From Legionella steelei (GTDB lineage: Bacteria > Pseudomonadota > Gammaproteobacteria > Legionellales > Legionellaceae), in contig NZ_LNYY01000005.1 in the NCBI RefSeq assembly GCF_001468005.1, forward strand, positions 124,001 to 188,000: a DNA stretch of 64,000 bases. Direction: 5' to 3'. How positions within the stretch are numbered: the stretch's first letter is position 1; each line of letters opens with the position of its first letter. A program made the translations under genes and the position numbers. Below the pieces are notes generated by a model that ran no database searches, had not been told where the DNA came from, and worked only from the letters and a program-made list of their open reading frames with translations. Below are positions 38,060 to 49,700 of the stretch, one piece after another.

Positions 38060-39166
38060 ATGATAAATTGGGATGTAATCAGAGATCTTTTTCCTGTTGC
38101 AAAACAACAAACCTATTTTATGACTGCTGGAGGAGGAGCACTTCCTCTGCCAGTTCTTAAAGCAATTCAAAATAGATATGAAACTGTTGCTCAATTGGGT
38201 GGAAGAGCTTTTGGTGAAAACATTCAAATAATGGAACATTGCAGGGAAAAAATAGCAAAATTAATTAATGCAGATAAAGAACACATAGCCTTTATACCGC
38301 ACGTATCTTTTGGTATGAATGCTATCGCACAGTCACTCGAACCACAAAATTCTGTCTTAATAGCAAAAAACGATTTTGGTTCTACCGTTTTGCCATGGAA
38401 TAATAATGGACACAATATCCATTGGGTAGATTCTATGCAAGAACTGCTAGAAACTATTTCAAACAAAAACATGAATCAAATTTCATCCATTGTTACTAGC
38501 TTTATTCATTATGGAAATGGCTATAAGCTTCCTTTAGAACTCATTAAAGAATATTGTCCAGATGCAAATTTTATTGTTAATGGAACTCAGGGAATTGGTG
38601 CCTTTCCTATTGACGTCAAAAAACAAAAAATCGCTGCATTAATATGCTCTTGTTACAAATGGCTAGGGTGTGGGGAGGGTATTGCATTTATGTATATTCA
38701 CCCTGACTTCTTCAAAAAATTACAACCTAGTCTCGTAGGTTGGCGTAGTGTAGAAAGTGCTATGAGTTTCGATGGTAAGTGCTCTTTCTATAATACAGCG
38801 CGAATTTTCGAGCTTGGTTGGGATAATATGACCATTTTTTCTGGTTTAGATGCTGCCTTAGATTTAATCAATGAACTCAGTATTCCTAGAATCAGTGAAC
38901 GAATACAATCGCTTACAAATTACTTAGTTGAGAAGATCATAACAATCAACATTCCTATTAAGTCTGATTACCCAGGTTCATATCGATCTGGAATCACTTT
39001 ATTGGGGCCTTTTAACAATTTAGAACATGTCATGAAAAAATTGGAAGAAAACAATATTTGGGTAACCCAACGTGACGGAGGAATTAGGATTTCCTTACAT
39101 TATTTCAATAATGAAGACGATATTGATCATTTAGTTAATGTTCTTTCACAAATAGAACTATCTTAA
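38060..39166 (+). CDS. Class V PLP-dependent enzyme with Asn replacing the ring-binding Asp
   Basis: A 368-residue fold-type I PLP enzyme of the class V aminotransferase group, which also includes cysteine desulfurases and isopenicillin N epimerase. The PLP Lys is K200 in SCYKWLGCGEG. The segment FIVNGTQGIGAFPIDV has N174 where family members have Asp binding the PLP pyridine nitrogen. That change usually alters or lowers the electron-sink function. AGAGG precedes the ATG. It is the last gene of the cyclodipeptide cluster. An epimerase, lyase or desulfurase role on the cluster product is possible; which one is unknown. Confidence 0.85.
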   Translation: MINWDVIRDLFPVAKQQTYFMTAGGGALPLPVLKAIQNRYETVAQLGGRAFGENIQIMEHCREKIAKLINADKEHIAFIPHVSFGMNAIAQSLEPQNSVLIAKNDFGSTVLPWNNNGHNIHWVDSMQELLETISNKNMNQISSIVTSFIHYGNGYKLPLELIKEYCPDANFIVNGTQGIGAFPIDVKKQKIAALICSCYKWLGCGEGIAFMYIHPDFFKKLQPSLVGWRSVESAMSFDGKCSFYNTARIFELGWDNMTIFSGLDAALDLINELSIPRISERIQSLTNYLVEKIITINIPIKSDYPGSYRSGITLLGPFNNLEHVMKKLEENNIWVTQRDGGIRISLHYFNNEDDIDHLVNVLSQIELS

Positions 39167-39179
39167 TAAAAAAGGTACT

Positions 39180-39217
39180 GCACTCTATCATTGAAAAACG
39201 ATAGAGTGCTTAGTTTT
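39180..39217. terminator. Strong bidirectional intrinsic terminator
   Basis: The 10-base perfect stem GCACTCTATC/GATAGAGTGC around a 10-base loop is followed by TTAGTTTT on the plus strand. On the minus strand it is followed by AGTACCTTTTTT. It ends the cyclodipeptide cluster and the convergent NUDIX gene. Confidence 0.88.
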
Positions 39218-39255
39218 AAATAAATACATCAAATTGTAACTACTGAATGATTTCT

Positions 39256-39723
39256 CTACCATCTATCTGATCGAATATTCTTGCCGAAATACTCATCAAG
39301 CCTACGTTTCGTTCCAGGACTCACCATCTCAGGTAAATTATCATACTCATACCAGGCCATTTGCTCAATTTCGTGAGAATAGGCCTCCATAGTGGTAAAA
39401 TTTTTAATGACAAAGATCACGGGATAGTCATTTACTTGCATATAAGTATGAAAATAAATCCCAAATAATTGGGGCTCTTCAGTTGGGATGATGCCGACCT
39501 CTTCTTTTAATTCACGTACTAATGCTGCTTGAGCGGACTCGCCTTTTTTTACACCACCACCAGGCAAATACCAATGCGGTTGATACGTATGCTTTACCAA
39601 AAGGATCCGATGGTCATGATTCACAATAATGGCTCGAGAACCAAGTGTTATTAAACCAAGCAAAGATTGTATTTTTCGGACGCAGCGCGTGGCTGATTTA
39701 TAAAAAAAAGTGCGCAAGTTCAT
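39256..39723 (-). CDS. NUDIX hydrolase
   Basis: A 155-residue NUDIX pyrophosphohydrolase. The NUDIX box GGGVKKGESAQAALVRELKEEVGI (about residues 55-78) matches Gx5Ex7REUxEExGU in full. The substrate, a nucleoside diphosphate linked to X, cannot be read from sequence. It faces the cyclodipeptide cluster and shares the bidirectional terminator, so it is not part of that transcript. The basic N-terminal ~30 residues are outside the domain. Confidence 0.9.
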   Translation of the reverse strand: MNLRTFFYKSATRCVRKIQSLLGLITLGSRAIIVNHDHRILLVKHTYQPHWYLPGGGVKKGESAQAALVRELKEEVGIIPTEEPQLFGIYFHTYMQVNDYPVIFVIKNFTTMEAYSHEIEQMAWYEYDNLPEMVSPGTKRRLDEYFGKNIRSDRW

Positions 39724-39909
39724 AATGAAATTTTTAATACAAACAAACAGATAGATTCAGTATATAGAGCATCTCAAGAATTTCAATTGCAAATTTTTAA
39801 GTCTAATACACTCTGTAGGGAGGATAATATTTTGTGACAAGGGTGATCTTGTTTTGCCCTGTGCCTTATAGCATACTGAATTGCGATGCACTATATAAGG
39901 AGATGTTGC

Positions 39910-41589
39910 ATGTTTAAATCAGGGATTTTAGGTTTAGGTCTTTTATCAATCGCGCACAGTGTTTTTGCTGCGCCTGAGCAAAATACAGTTCGAGTAATCA
40001 TCAAATATAAAGAGCAAATAAGCAACGCTTCTTCTTTAAAGTCACAAATAAAGCAAGTGACCCAATTACCCGTGAAAGAATTTAATCCTATGGCTAATGG
40101 TGCTTTTTTACTCGTTTTAGATTCAACAAATAGCCCTTTAGCTAAAGGAGATGATGAGGATGAAACGTCCTTGATTTTAGAGCGCCTACGTAAAAATCCT
40201 CAAGTTTTATATGCGGTTAGAGACCGAGTAAGTTACTTTAAACCGGTTCCTGATCCTGAGGTTCTAGACACCGGTGATTTATTATCTCATGAAAGCCAAT
40301 GGGATGAGTTTACTCGCCCTGCGGGAATCATGTTGGAATCGAAACCTGGATTTAAAGATGGTGCCTGGGCCTATACCACAGGTATTTCTAAAAAACCTAT
40401 CGTGGTTGCAGTTTTAGATACTGGAATTGCCTTAAATGATAGCTTGATCAATAACTTGGTTAAGGACAGTGTCGGGAATTTATGGGGTTGGAATTTTGCA
40501 GGAAATAATAACAACCTGATTGATGAAACCCGGTCTTACCATGGTACTCACGTTGCTGGAACAATTGCAGGTTATGGAAGCATCATGAGTGGTATGGGTG
40601 AAGATTTGAAAATTCTGCCTTTAAAAATTCCTGCCGCCAATGGCATGTTTTATGAAAGTTCAGTGATTAATGCTATTTATTGGGCCGTAGGAGGCGAGGT
40701 TCCCGGAGTTCCAACAAACATCCATCCAGCAAAAATATTGAATATGAGCTTTGGTGTGGATAGGGGGCCTAAAGATGAAATTGATTATTGCGACCAGGCT
40801 CTACAAGAAGCAGTCTTTTTTGCACGTAAAAAAGGTGCCGTATTGGCAGTTGCCGCGGGAAATGACAATGTTTGGGAACATTTTAATGCACCTGCAGTCT
40901 GCAATGGAACCATGAAAGTCGCATCCACTGGCCCTGAAGGATTGAGATCCTATTTTTCTAACTATGGTCCAAGCATTACCTTGGCTGCCCCAGGGGGAGA
41001 CAAGCGTTATGGTATTTGGGGTGGGATCTTATCTACAGTGAATCCCGGTGGCGGTTATAATGGCTCGGGTTTTGATTTTTATCAAGGAACCAGTATGGCT
41101 ACCCCACATGTTGCAGGTGTCGCGGGATTGATTTTTGCTGCGAGTGAAAAGGTACTTAGCGCAGAACAAGTGGAGCAATTATTGTTTGCAACAACCCATA
41201 ATTTTGGGGTAAGTACTGATCCCAATAAATCGTGTGTGGGTAAAAAACCTTGTGGACATGGTATTTTAGATGCCGAACAAGCAGTTAAAGCAGCCACCGC
41301 AGGTTATGATCTTGTCTTTTCTGCCCCTAAAATGGAACAGTTGGCAGCTAGGGATTGTGGAAAGAATGCATTTACTCCAAGTAAAACACGCATTGTTTCT
41401 GAAGGAGGAGTGTGGGTACAAAATCATTCCAATTGTGAAACCGGAGAGCACTTGCAGACGCCGCATATTCAGCAAAATAAAAATGGAACTATCATTGCCT
41501 ATTATGGTTCTGTAACTTATCGATTGGATCACAGTGCGTACAAATTATGTCATGTTATTGGTTATGATGGTGTAGGTTGTTATTTCTGA
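39910..41589 (+). CDS. Secreted subtilisin-family (S8) serine protease
   Basis: From the chosen ATG the protein has 559 residues. Residues 1-20 (MFKSGILGLGLLSIAHSVFA) form a signal peptide. A ~110-residue N-terminal region resembling a propeptide follows. The catalytic triad is Asp in VAVLDTGIA, His in YHGTHVAGTIAG and Ser in GTSMATPHVAGVAGL. A C-terminal ~100-residue domain, after the catalytic domain, contains several Cys. An AAGGAG seven bases upstream supports this start; the frame is open eight codons further but without a site. The protein is expected to be secreted. A long palindromic element follows the stop. Confidence 0.93.
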   Translation: MFKSGILGLGLLSIAHSVFAAPEQNTVRVIIKYKEQISNASSLKSQIKQVTQLPVKEFNPMANGAFLLVLDSTNSPLAKGDDEDETSLILERLRKNPQVLYAVRDRVSYFKPVPDPEVLDTGDLLSHESQWDEFTRPAGIMLESKPGFKDGAWAYTTGISKKPIVVAVLDTGIALNDSLINNLVKDSVGNLWGWNFAGNNNNLIDETRSYHGTHVAGTIAGYGSIMSGMGEDLKILPLKIPAANGMFYESSVINAIYWAVGGEVPGVPTNIHPAKILNMSFGVDRGPKDEIDYCDQALQEAVFFARKKGAVLAVAAGNDNVWEHFNAPAVCNGTMKVASTGPEGLRSYFSNYGPSITLAAPGGDKRYGIWGGILSTVNPGGGYNGSGFDFYQGTSMATPHVAGVAGLIFAASEKVLSAEQVEQLLFATTHNFGVSTDPNKSCVGKKPCGHGILDAEQAVKAATAGYDLVFSAPKMEQLAARDCGKNAFTPSKTRIVSEGGVWVQNHSNCETGEHLQTPHIQQNKNGTIIAYYGSVTYRLDHSAYKLCHVIGYDGVGCYF

Positions 41590-41600
41590 ACAGCCATATT

Positions 41601-41705
41601 TGGCACATCTTAAGTGAAACTGATTCTCAAAAATGCCCACCCAGTCGTCTATGCTGCGCTTTTTGAGAATCAGTTTCACTCAACCTGCATTCAAATCTGA
41701 CTTTT
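41601..41705. repeat. Palindromic element, TTTGGCACATCTT family, copy 2
   Basis: TTTGGCACATCTT opens and TGCATTCAAATCTGAC closes the element, matching the outer sequence of the copy near 21164. The inner arms at 41613-41633 (starting AGTGAAACTGATTC) and 41660-41680 form a perfect 21-base inverted repeat around 26 bases. It lies between convergent protease and HAD genes and could serve as a terminator for both. Confidence 0.75.
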
Positions 41706-41748
41706 CACAAAATTACTTATGGATTTCATTCATTATTATGGATGGCAT

Positions 41749-42354
41749 TTACTTAAAACATTTATAAAAAGCATGATCGGCGTAATTGAGTAATGCGATA
41801 TCATTAGCACTGTCTCCATATGCATAAAGTTCATAGTCCTCTCTATGTTCATAGAGCTTCTTAAATTCTTCTAATTTTTGTTGTCCCAGACAATATTTAT
41901 TTCGCATGCGTCCGGTACTTTTATGACTTACAGGGTCAAACTCCAGTTCAGTACAAATCAATTGTTTAAAGTGATATCGTCTTGCCAAAGGCTTCAGGTA
42001 AATATCCCATGCTCCACTAATTAAAACACAGGTATGACCTTGTTGTTGATGAAAATTGAGGCATTCTAAAGCTTCTTTACGCAATTTTTTGATAAGTACT
42101 TGTTCTAAAAACTGCATAGCCTGCTCATTAAGTTCCTTCTTATCTCGATCTTTTAAAATAAGATTATCGAGATAATCATGCCAACTTAACCTATCCAGCT
42201 TAAAGCGTCCTAGCTCTGAATAAACAAAGCTCGACAATAGGCTACTTACTACTTTAGGTAAACCAACCAGGTACTTTAAAAATAGGATTCGACTTGACGT
42301 ACTTGTAGTCAACGTCCCATCAAAATCAAATGCTGCAATAACTTTTTTATCCAT
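41749..42354 (-). CDS. HAD-superfamily phosphatase, PSPase-like (IB subfamily)
   Basis: A 201-residue HAD phosphatase. Motif I is DFDGTLT (residues 10-16), motif II is the Ser in VLISGAWD, and motif IV is GDSANDIALL. The all-helical cap between motifs I and II is of the IB (phosphoserine phosphatase/SerB-like) kind. The ATG lies about ten bases after the phosphohexomutase stop, so it is the third gene of the megasynthase operon. Its substrate may be a phosphorylated sugar or lipid intermediate, which is inference. Confidence 0.88.
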   Translation of the reverse strand: MDKKVIAAFDFDGTLTTSTSSRILFLKYLVGLPKVVSSLLSSFVYSELGRFKLDRLSWHDYLDNLILKDRDKKELNEQAMQFLEQVLIKKLRKEALECLNFHQQQGHTCVLISGAWDIYLKPLARRYHFKQLICTELEFDPVSHKSTGRMRNKYCLGQQKLEEFKKLYEHREDYELYAYGDSANDIALLNYADHAFYKCFK

Positions 42355-42364
42355 TTGCTTCTCG

Positions 42365-43780
42365 TTAAAAAGGCAATTCCAATAAGGGATTAATCATTGT
42401 AATTAATCTTCCAAATAACCCTTTAATGTCTTGCATGGCATCATAAGTCTTTGCTTCGAAACGAAGCGTTAAATAAGGTCCCGTATTGGAGGGACGAACT
42501 AGTCCCCATGCATTGGCAAGGTTTATTCTTAACCCATCAATATAGGTAAGCTCACCTCCTATATGCAGAGGAGCATGTAAAATTAACTGCCTCATAAACT
42601 CTTCTTTCAAATGTTCTGCAATATTAATTTTTAATTCATTAGTACTTAATGACTTAGGAAATTGCGCAAAAAAATGATGACTATCTCCTATCTGTGCACT
42701 TAACATTTCTATTGCACGTGCTGCAGCATAAATACCATCATCATATTGCAGCCATCGATCATTAAAATAGAAATGCCCACTATACTCTCCGCCGATTGCC
42801 GCTTTATGCTCTGACATGCCTGCCATAATATACGCCATGCCGGTTCGAGTCATAATCGCGCGTCCTTTGCGGGCTAAGATGTACTCATTTAAATGTTGGG
42901 TACATTTAATATCAAATACTACGCCCACATTAGGTTCTTTTTTAAGCAATGCATCAGCAAAAGCCAGCAACAAATAATCTGAAGGAATGATACAGCCTTG
43001 ATTATCTACAACACCCAAACGATCTCCATCCCCATCAAAAGCTACACCTACATCAGCATTTTGCTCCAAAACAGCCTGGCGTAAATCACTTAAATTTCCT
43101 TCTATTGACGGATCTGGATGATGATGAGTAAACGTTGATTGCACATCACAATATAAGGGTATGACCTCACAACCCAGAGCAGTCAATAGTTGAGGAGCCA
43201 CATGCCCTGCAACACCATTACCACAATCCACAATGACGCGAAATTTTCTCATTCCTCCCATACGTCCTTTGATGACACGAATGTATTTATTTATCACTTG
43301 CTCAGGAGGGTATTGAATCAACTTTCCGCTTTCTTCCTTATCAATGAAAAATTTTTCATCCATAATGCGTTGATATAAAGCTCGAAGCCTATTCCCGTAA
43401 TAGTTCTTGCCGCCTAGAGTGATCTTCAAACCATTATAATCTGCGGGATTATGACTCGCAGTGACCATTAACCCAGACTGGCATTGCAAGTCATACATTG
43501 CAAAATGTAACACTGGGGTTGGTAAGCAACCAATATCGATTATCCGGGTGCCACTTTCCAATAAGCCTTTGATTAAGGACTCTGTAAATGAAGCACTACT
43601 GGCACGACTGTCACGACAGAGCAATAGCACGTGCAATCCATGGATTTCCTGCAGCTCAGTCCCAATTGCTAGCCCTAGGGTGTAGTAAGTATTTTCATTT
43701 AAATCTTCGCCAATTTGACTGCGCACATCGTATTCTTTGAATATGGACAAAGGGGGTTTTATTAAGTAGGACTTACTCAT
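42365..43780 (-). CDS. Phosphomannomutase/phosphoglucomutase, AlgC-like
   Basis: An alpha-D-phosphohexomutase of 471 residues from the chosen ATG. The phosphoserine loop is TASHNPADYNGLK, the metal-binding loop is DGDGDRLG, and the sugar-binding loop is GGEYSGHFYF. The phosphate-binding loop VRPSNTGPYLTLR is near the C-terminus. All four AlgC domains are present. The ATG overlaps the megasynthase stop as ATGA, so translation is coupled. This suggests that the operon's product or its export involves a hexose phosphate, or merely that the genes share regulation. Confidence 0.92.
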   Translation of the reverse strand: MSKSYLIKPPLSIFKEYDVRSQIGEDLNENTYYTLGLAIGTELQEIHGLHVLLLCRDSRASSASFTESLIKGLLESGTRIIDIGCLPTPVLHFAMYDLQCQSGLMVTASHNPADYNGLKITLGGKNYYGNRLRALYQRIMDEKFFIDKEESGKLIQYPPEQVINKYIRVIKGRMGGMRKFRVIVDCGNGVAGHVAPQLLTALGCEVIPLYCDVQSTFTHHHPDPSIEGNLSDLRQAVLEQNADVGVAFDGDGDRLGVVDNQGCIIPSDYLLLAFADALLKKEPNVGVVFDIKCTQHLNEYILARKGRAIMTRTGMAYIMAGMSEHKAAIGGEYSGHFYFNDRWLQYDDGIYAAARAIEMLSAQIGDSHHFFAQFPKSLSTNELKINIAEHLKEEFMRQLILHAPLHIGGELTYIDGLRINLANAWGLVRPSNTGPYLTLRFEAKTYDAMQDIKGLFGRLITMINPLLELPF

Positions 43781-46700
43781 AATCTGGCTCCACACAAATC
43801 AGTTAAGATGCTACAAGTCCTTTCAGGTCTCTCGACAACCTCCTTAATTATCGTCAGAAACTGCCTAGTAAGAAGAGCAATCGTTTTACAGTCATACAAA
43901 TCAACTCGATATTTAAGGTATCCAGTTAATAAGGTTCTATTGTAAGTAAACTTTAAAGAAAGCTTACGGGGATTAGATCCCCAAAGAGGGATATTTGCAT
44001 CATCAAAAGCGAATGGTTTCAGCGTAAAACCAGGATCAACAGGTTTGATCTCCAAATGTTGAAAGTCGAAAGATACATCCGGTACCGGCAAACCAATCTC
44101 TGTAATTTGTTCTGGTTGTAAATACTGATATTCAGAAAACTGAACCAGGCTGTTTTGTAACTGTCTTGCTATATCAATGAAACTCATTACCGGAGAATAA
44201 TGGATAATCAAGGGTAGCTCATTAGCCACGTTACCCATAATTGTCTGGCATTTTTCTGTTTCTCGCCCAGCACAAAGCATAGTTATAAAAGCTTGATCGG
44301 TTTGAGCAAACTGTGCGAGTAACAACCCATAAGCCGTAAATAATAAATTAGGAAGAGTCACCTGACTTTTTTTTGTCAGATCTTGTAACTTATTAAGTAG
44401 TTCTACAGAGAAATGAATAGGTTCTTTCGCTCCTATGGCTAATGCCTGTTGCGGGATGGCTTTATCCGTAGGCAAAACGGGAGGATTATAGTTCAGCAAG
44501 GTATCATGCCAAAACGCAACGTATTTTTCGTAAGTACCATTCACTACATTCGCTAATTGCCAATCAATAAAATCTTCATAGGGTGTTGCCGCAGGTAAGG
44601 TTTGGCTGCTTCGATTTTGATTTAATGCATAAAAATGCAGAATATCTTGAAACAGAATAAGACTACTGCCCCCATCTGTTAGCAAATGACTTACACTAAA
44701 GGCCCAAACATATTGTTTCTCAGCATATTGAATCAAATAACTTTCCAATAATGGAGCTTTATGCAAATCAAATTGATGATGACTTATTTTTTTCAACAAT
44801 TGATTGATTTGTTTGTTTTGGTTCTTGGCTTCTAAAGTGCGAAAATCAAAATAATGTAATTTAAAATCAACTTGGTCATGACAAAATTGAAATGGCGTTC
44901 CCATAGAAATATGAAAACTGCAACGTAACATGGAATGTCTCTCAATGACCTGTTGGATACTTTTTTCCAAAATCAACACGTCCACAGAACCGTCAAGTTG
45001 AAACAAATTAGTCACTACATAAGCAGGATTGGCGGGCTGATCCTGGATATGTCTCCAAATTCGGATTTGTTGCACTGAAAGCTGTAATAAATGACGCGCC
45101 GCTTTAGTTAACAAGGTAGTTTCTTCCGAGTTCTCGGCGTCGACTATTTTTTCATTCAAAAAATAAATCAAATCTTCAAGAGAGCGGTTCTCAAATAATA
45201 AAGATTGAATACTTAGATTTTCAAGCAATAATTTGCGTTGTAGCTGGTGTAATAATTCCGAAGCAAGTAATGAGTCCATCCCAAGTGATAACAAATTGGC
45301 ATTCATCGGCAACGCATCGCTTTCTTTTAAACGAAGAATGATGCGAACTTCATTGATGAATAAGTTTGTTAAATCAGTCAGTCGCTGTTGTTGGTGCGCT
45401 TTCTTTAATCGCGTAATAAAATCTTGGTCTTGTTGGTTGGTTACTTGAGAAATAGGTGTTGGGTTCTCTTGGGTCGCGGGAAGAATCTCTACCAATAATT
45501 TCTTATAGGAGCGCGGTAAATGTTCCATCACGGAAACAATATTATTCGGCATCAAACACAATTGTGTGAAAGAACTTGATAGCATACGCTTTAGGGAAGC
45601 CAACCCTACTTTCTCACTAATGTTTTGAATACCATAAGCCAACCAAGATTGCACTAAATTGCGGGTCATACCTACTTCTTGCCAAGGACCAAAATTAATA
45701 CTTAATGCAGGTAATCCTGCTTGCGCGCGATAATGAGCTAAATTATCGAGAAATGTATTAGCCGCAGCATAGTTCGCTTGTCCTGGCGAACCAAATAAAG
45801 AGCTAATGGATGAAAACATAATGAAATGTTCTAACTCAGGCATAAGTTCTTTACTTAAACAGTGTAAATTAAATGAACCTTGCACTTTCGCACGGAAAAC
45901 TTCCTCAAACTGCTGCCACGTTAAATGCGACCACAAACCATCACTTAAGGTACCTGCTGTATGAAAGATCCCTTTAATTGGGGGCATTGTATTTTGTGCC
46001 ATGGTTAAAACCTGACGCAATTTCTGGTAATCGCTAACATCAGCTTGCAGATACTGGATTGCTATGTCATTCACACGAAACTCGTTGAGTCTTTCGGTGA
46101 TTTTATCGGTTAAAGGCTGCCTTCCCAGTAAAATAATAGAATTGACTTCTTGATGCATTAGCCACTTACATAAAATCGATCCTATCCCCCCCAGTCCGCC
46201 AGTAATCAGATAAGAACCATTTTTTCGCAATGTTTTTTTATTTTCAATCGAACGAGACAATGGTGCAGTGACAATACGTGGCACATATAATGCAGCTTGT
46301 TGATAAGCTAAAACTGGTTCATCCTGGAAAGGTTGACTGATAAGTTGATGGAGTTTTTGCGCTGTTTTTTCGGCTTTTGCTCCCACATCAACATCAAAAT
46401 GATGGTAATCCAGTTCGGGATATTCAAGCACTAGTGTTTTACCCATGCCCAGCAATGGTGAAAAAAATGGCAGAGATTGATGCTGTATGGTCGTTGTAGC
46501 TCTGGTTAGAGTCCATAGCTTACTCTTCTGCTTTTGGTGCATGAGTGCTTGCACTAAATGAAGCAAACCCGCACAAGAGCATCTAATTAATTGATTAAAA
46601 TCATCATAAGCTGCGGCTTTTAATTGCTCCTCTTGAAAAAACTCACTGCCAACTAAACCCCACAAATAGAAAACACCCCGGATTTCTGAGTGCTTGCTTA

Positions 46701-49700
46701 AGAAATTCAAAAAATGCTCTGGTTGATAAGGATTAAGCATTACTGTATCTCGGGATATTTGATATTTTACCCCGGGATTAACCACGATAGCATCCCGTAA
46801 ATAGGTTGATAAATGACGCACCATATTCTTACTTTCTGAATCTTTATTTGCAAAAATCAACCATGTACCAGTAATTGACGTTGGCTCCACAGGGTTATGA
46901 GCCTCAGCCAATGGTTTCCACTCCACCTGATAAAGAGATTGGCTTAGAAAACTATCTAGGACTCTATTCTCTTGAGCGATAGGATCCACGGTCAGCCAAT
47001 AAGATTGATGCTGGAAAGGATACGTAGGTAAAGGTTTTGCAGAAATCTGTAGCTTAAATGGAGCATCATAAGCATGCCAATCAATTGTATTCCCGTTCTT
47101 ATAAAGTTGAGCGATTGACTCAGATAACGTTTGCCAGTTGGATTGATTTTTCCTGAGGGAAGCAAGCCACAATATCTGTTGTGGTTGAATAGAATGTTCC
47201 TTGGCAAAATTTAATAGAACTGGCTGAGGCCCTATTTCAATAAAAGTGCGATAATTTTCTAAAAGTAATTCCTGTATCCCGGCGCTAAATTGAACTGTAG
47301 CGAGCATATGTTCGGCCCAATAATCTGCATTGATAGCCGAGATCGCTTTGCCGCTGACATTCGAGATAAGTACCATTTTAGGTGCATGATACTGAATGCT
47401 TGCAGAAATCCGCTTAAATTCAGCAATCATAGGGCGCAAGAGTTCTGAATGAAATGCATGAGACACTTGCAACTCAGTTGTTCTCAGGCCTTGTAACTGA
47501 CACTTCTGATCTAATAGACGAATTACCCCTTCCTCACCTGCAAATACAACCTGGCTAACGCTATTTACCGCAGCAATATTTAAGATGGCATGGGGTGAAC
47601 AAGCCTTGAACTCATCAAGTAATGCTAAAGCCTGGGATTCTTCCACATTCACCGCAAGCATACTGCCTTTTTGCTGTGCTTGCATGAGTTTTGCGCGAGC
47701 GGTAATAAGTTTTAAACCATCAGCCAAATTCATAACGCCAGCTACAGTTGCAGCAACATACTCGCCCACACTATGGCCAATAACTGCTGTAGGATGAATC
47801 CCCCAGCTCATCCATAATTGAGCTAAAGCGTATTGAAGAACAAACAAAGCAGGTTGGGTATACTGAGTTTGGTTCAGTAAATAAGCTTTCTCTGAAGCAA
47901 ACATCACGGTCGTGAGTGGTTCAGGCAAATAATCCGCCAATAATTGACTGCAATGATCCACTTCTTTCCTAAATAATGGATGGCTATTATAAAGTTCCCA
48001 CCCCATCCCAGAATATTGTGATCCTTGCCCGGTAAATAAAAAGGTAGTTTTACCAACATTTAGCCCCACAGACTCATTAGATATAATTGCAGCGCGCAGT
48101 TTCTCAATTAATTCACCATGTGTTTGTACTGAAATAGCAAATCGATAATCTAATGTACTGCGACCAATAGCAAGACTATGGCATAAACTGGCCAAATCAA
48201 CACAGTCTTCACCTTGGATAAACTCTAATAATCTTGTTTGTTGTGCGGCTAAAGCTTCTGGCGTATGTCCCGATAAAGTAAAAACATGCAAAGGCCGCTG
48301 AGGAGCATCAGTGGGTGTAATGGTTGCATCAGTAGTTGGAGATTCGGCAAGTATTAAATGTGCATTAGTTCCAGTAAAACCAAATGAGCTTACACCCGCA
48401 TAACGTATGTGTTTTCGATCACCAGTTTCCCATTCATGCAGTGCCGTAGGAACTCGCGCAGGAATTGATGCCAAGTTAATTAAAGGATTCACCATTTCAA
48501 AATGCAAATTAGGTGGAATTTGTCGATGTTGTAACATCAATACTGTTTTGATAAGGCCAGCCATACCCGCTGCAGCTTCCAAATGTCCTATGTTGCTTTT
48601 CACAGAACCAATATATAAATCCTTTTGGCGTGTACTTGTCGCAAAAACCTTTTTCAGCGCATTAAACTCTATCGGATCGCCTAAACGAGTGCCTGTTCCA
48701 TGAGCCTCAACATAATCAATTGCATCTGGAGAAATGCCCGCCATATGAAGTGCTTTACCAATTAAGTCCTGTTGTGCTTTAGGACTAGGTGCGGTAATGC
48801 CATTACTGTGCCCATCACTATTAACTACGGCGCTTTGAATCACAGCGATGATATTATCTTTATTGCGTTGCGCATCAGACAAACGTTTTAAGATTAAAAT
48901 GCCACACCCTTCACTACGGACATACCCATCCGCTTTAGCATCAAAGACTTGGCATTTACCATTAGGGGATAACATACCTGCTTGCGAAAAGCTCACACTT
49001 AAAGAAGGGTCAAGAATGCTGTTTACGCCACCAACAATAGCTAAGCTACAGGTTTTTTCATGCAAATCCTGACATGCATTAAACACTGCAACCAGCGAAG
49101 AAGAGCATGCCGTGTCCACAGCTATTGATTCACCATGGGTCCCTAAAAAATAAGCAATACGCCCAGCTGCCGCACTGTGCGCATTACCTATTCCATAATA
49201 GGCATCTGCATGATTAGATATGGTATTGTGAGCTAATTGACTATAATCATTCGAAGAAATTCCAATAAAGATACCCGTATCACTATTATCTAAAGATAAA
49301 GGTGCAATACCTGCTCGTTCCAATGCTTCCCATGTTAACTCCAGCAAGAGGCGATGCTGGGGATCCATTGCTTCTGCTTCACGGCGACTAATATTGAATA
49401 AAGCTGCATCAAAACGATCAATATTATCAATAAATCCACCTTTAGAGGTCACCATTTTTCCCGGAGTACCAGGTTGTGCCGCATAATATAATTCACTATC
49501 CCAACGCTCAGGAGGGACTTGCGTAATCCCATCCTCACCTGCTTTTAAGAATTTCCAAAATGCTTCTGGGCTATTCGCTCTTCCTGGAAAACGACAACTC
49601 ATGCCAATAATAGCAATCGGTTCTATTGGATGTTCTTTATCCATTTCCTGAGTAACCTGTGCCTGCCTTCCGTCTTGGTCAGTTTCCAAATAATAAACTA

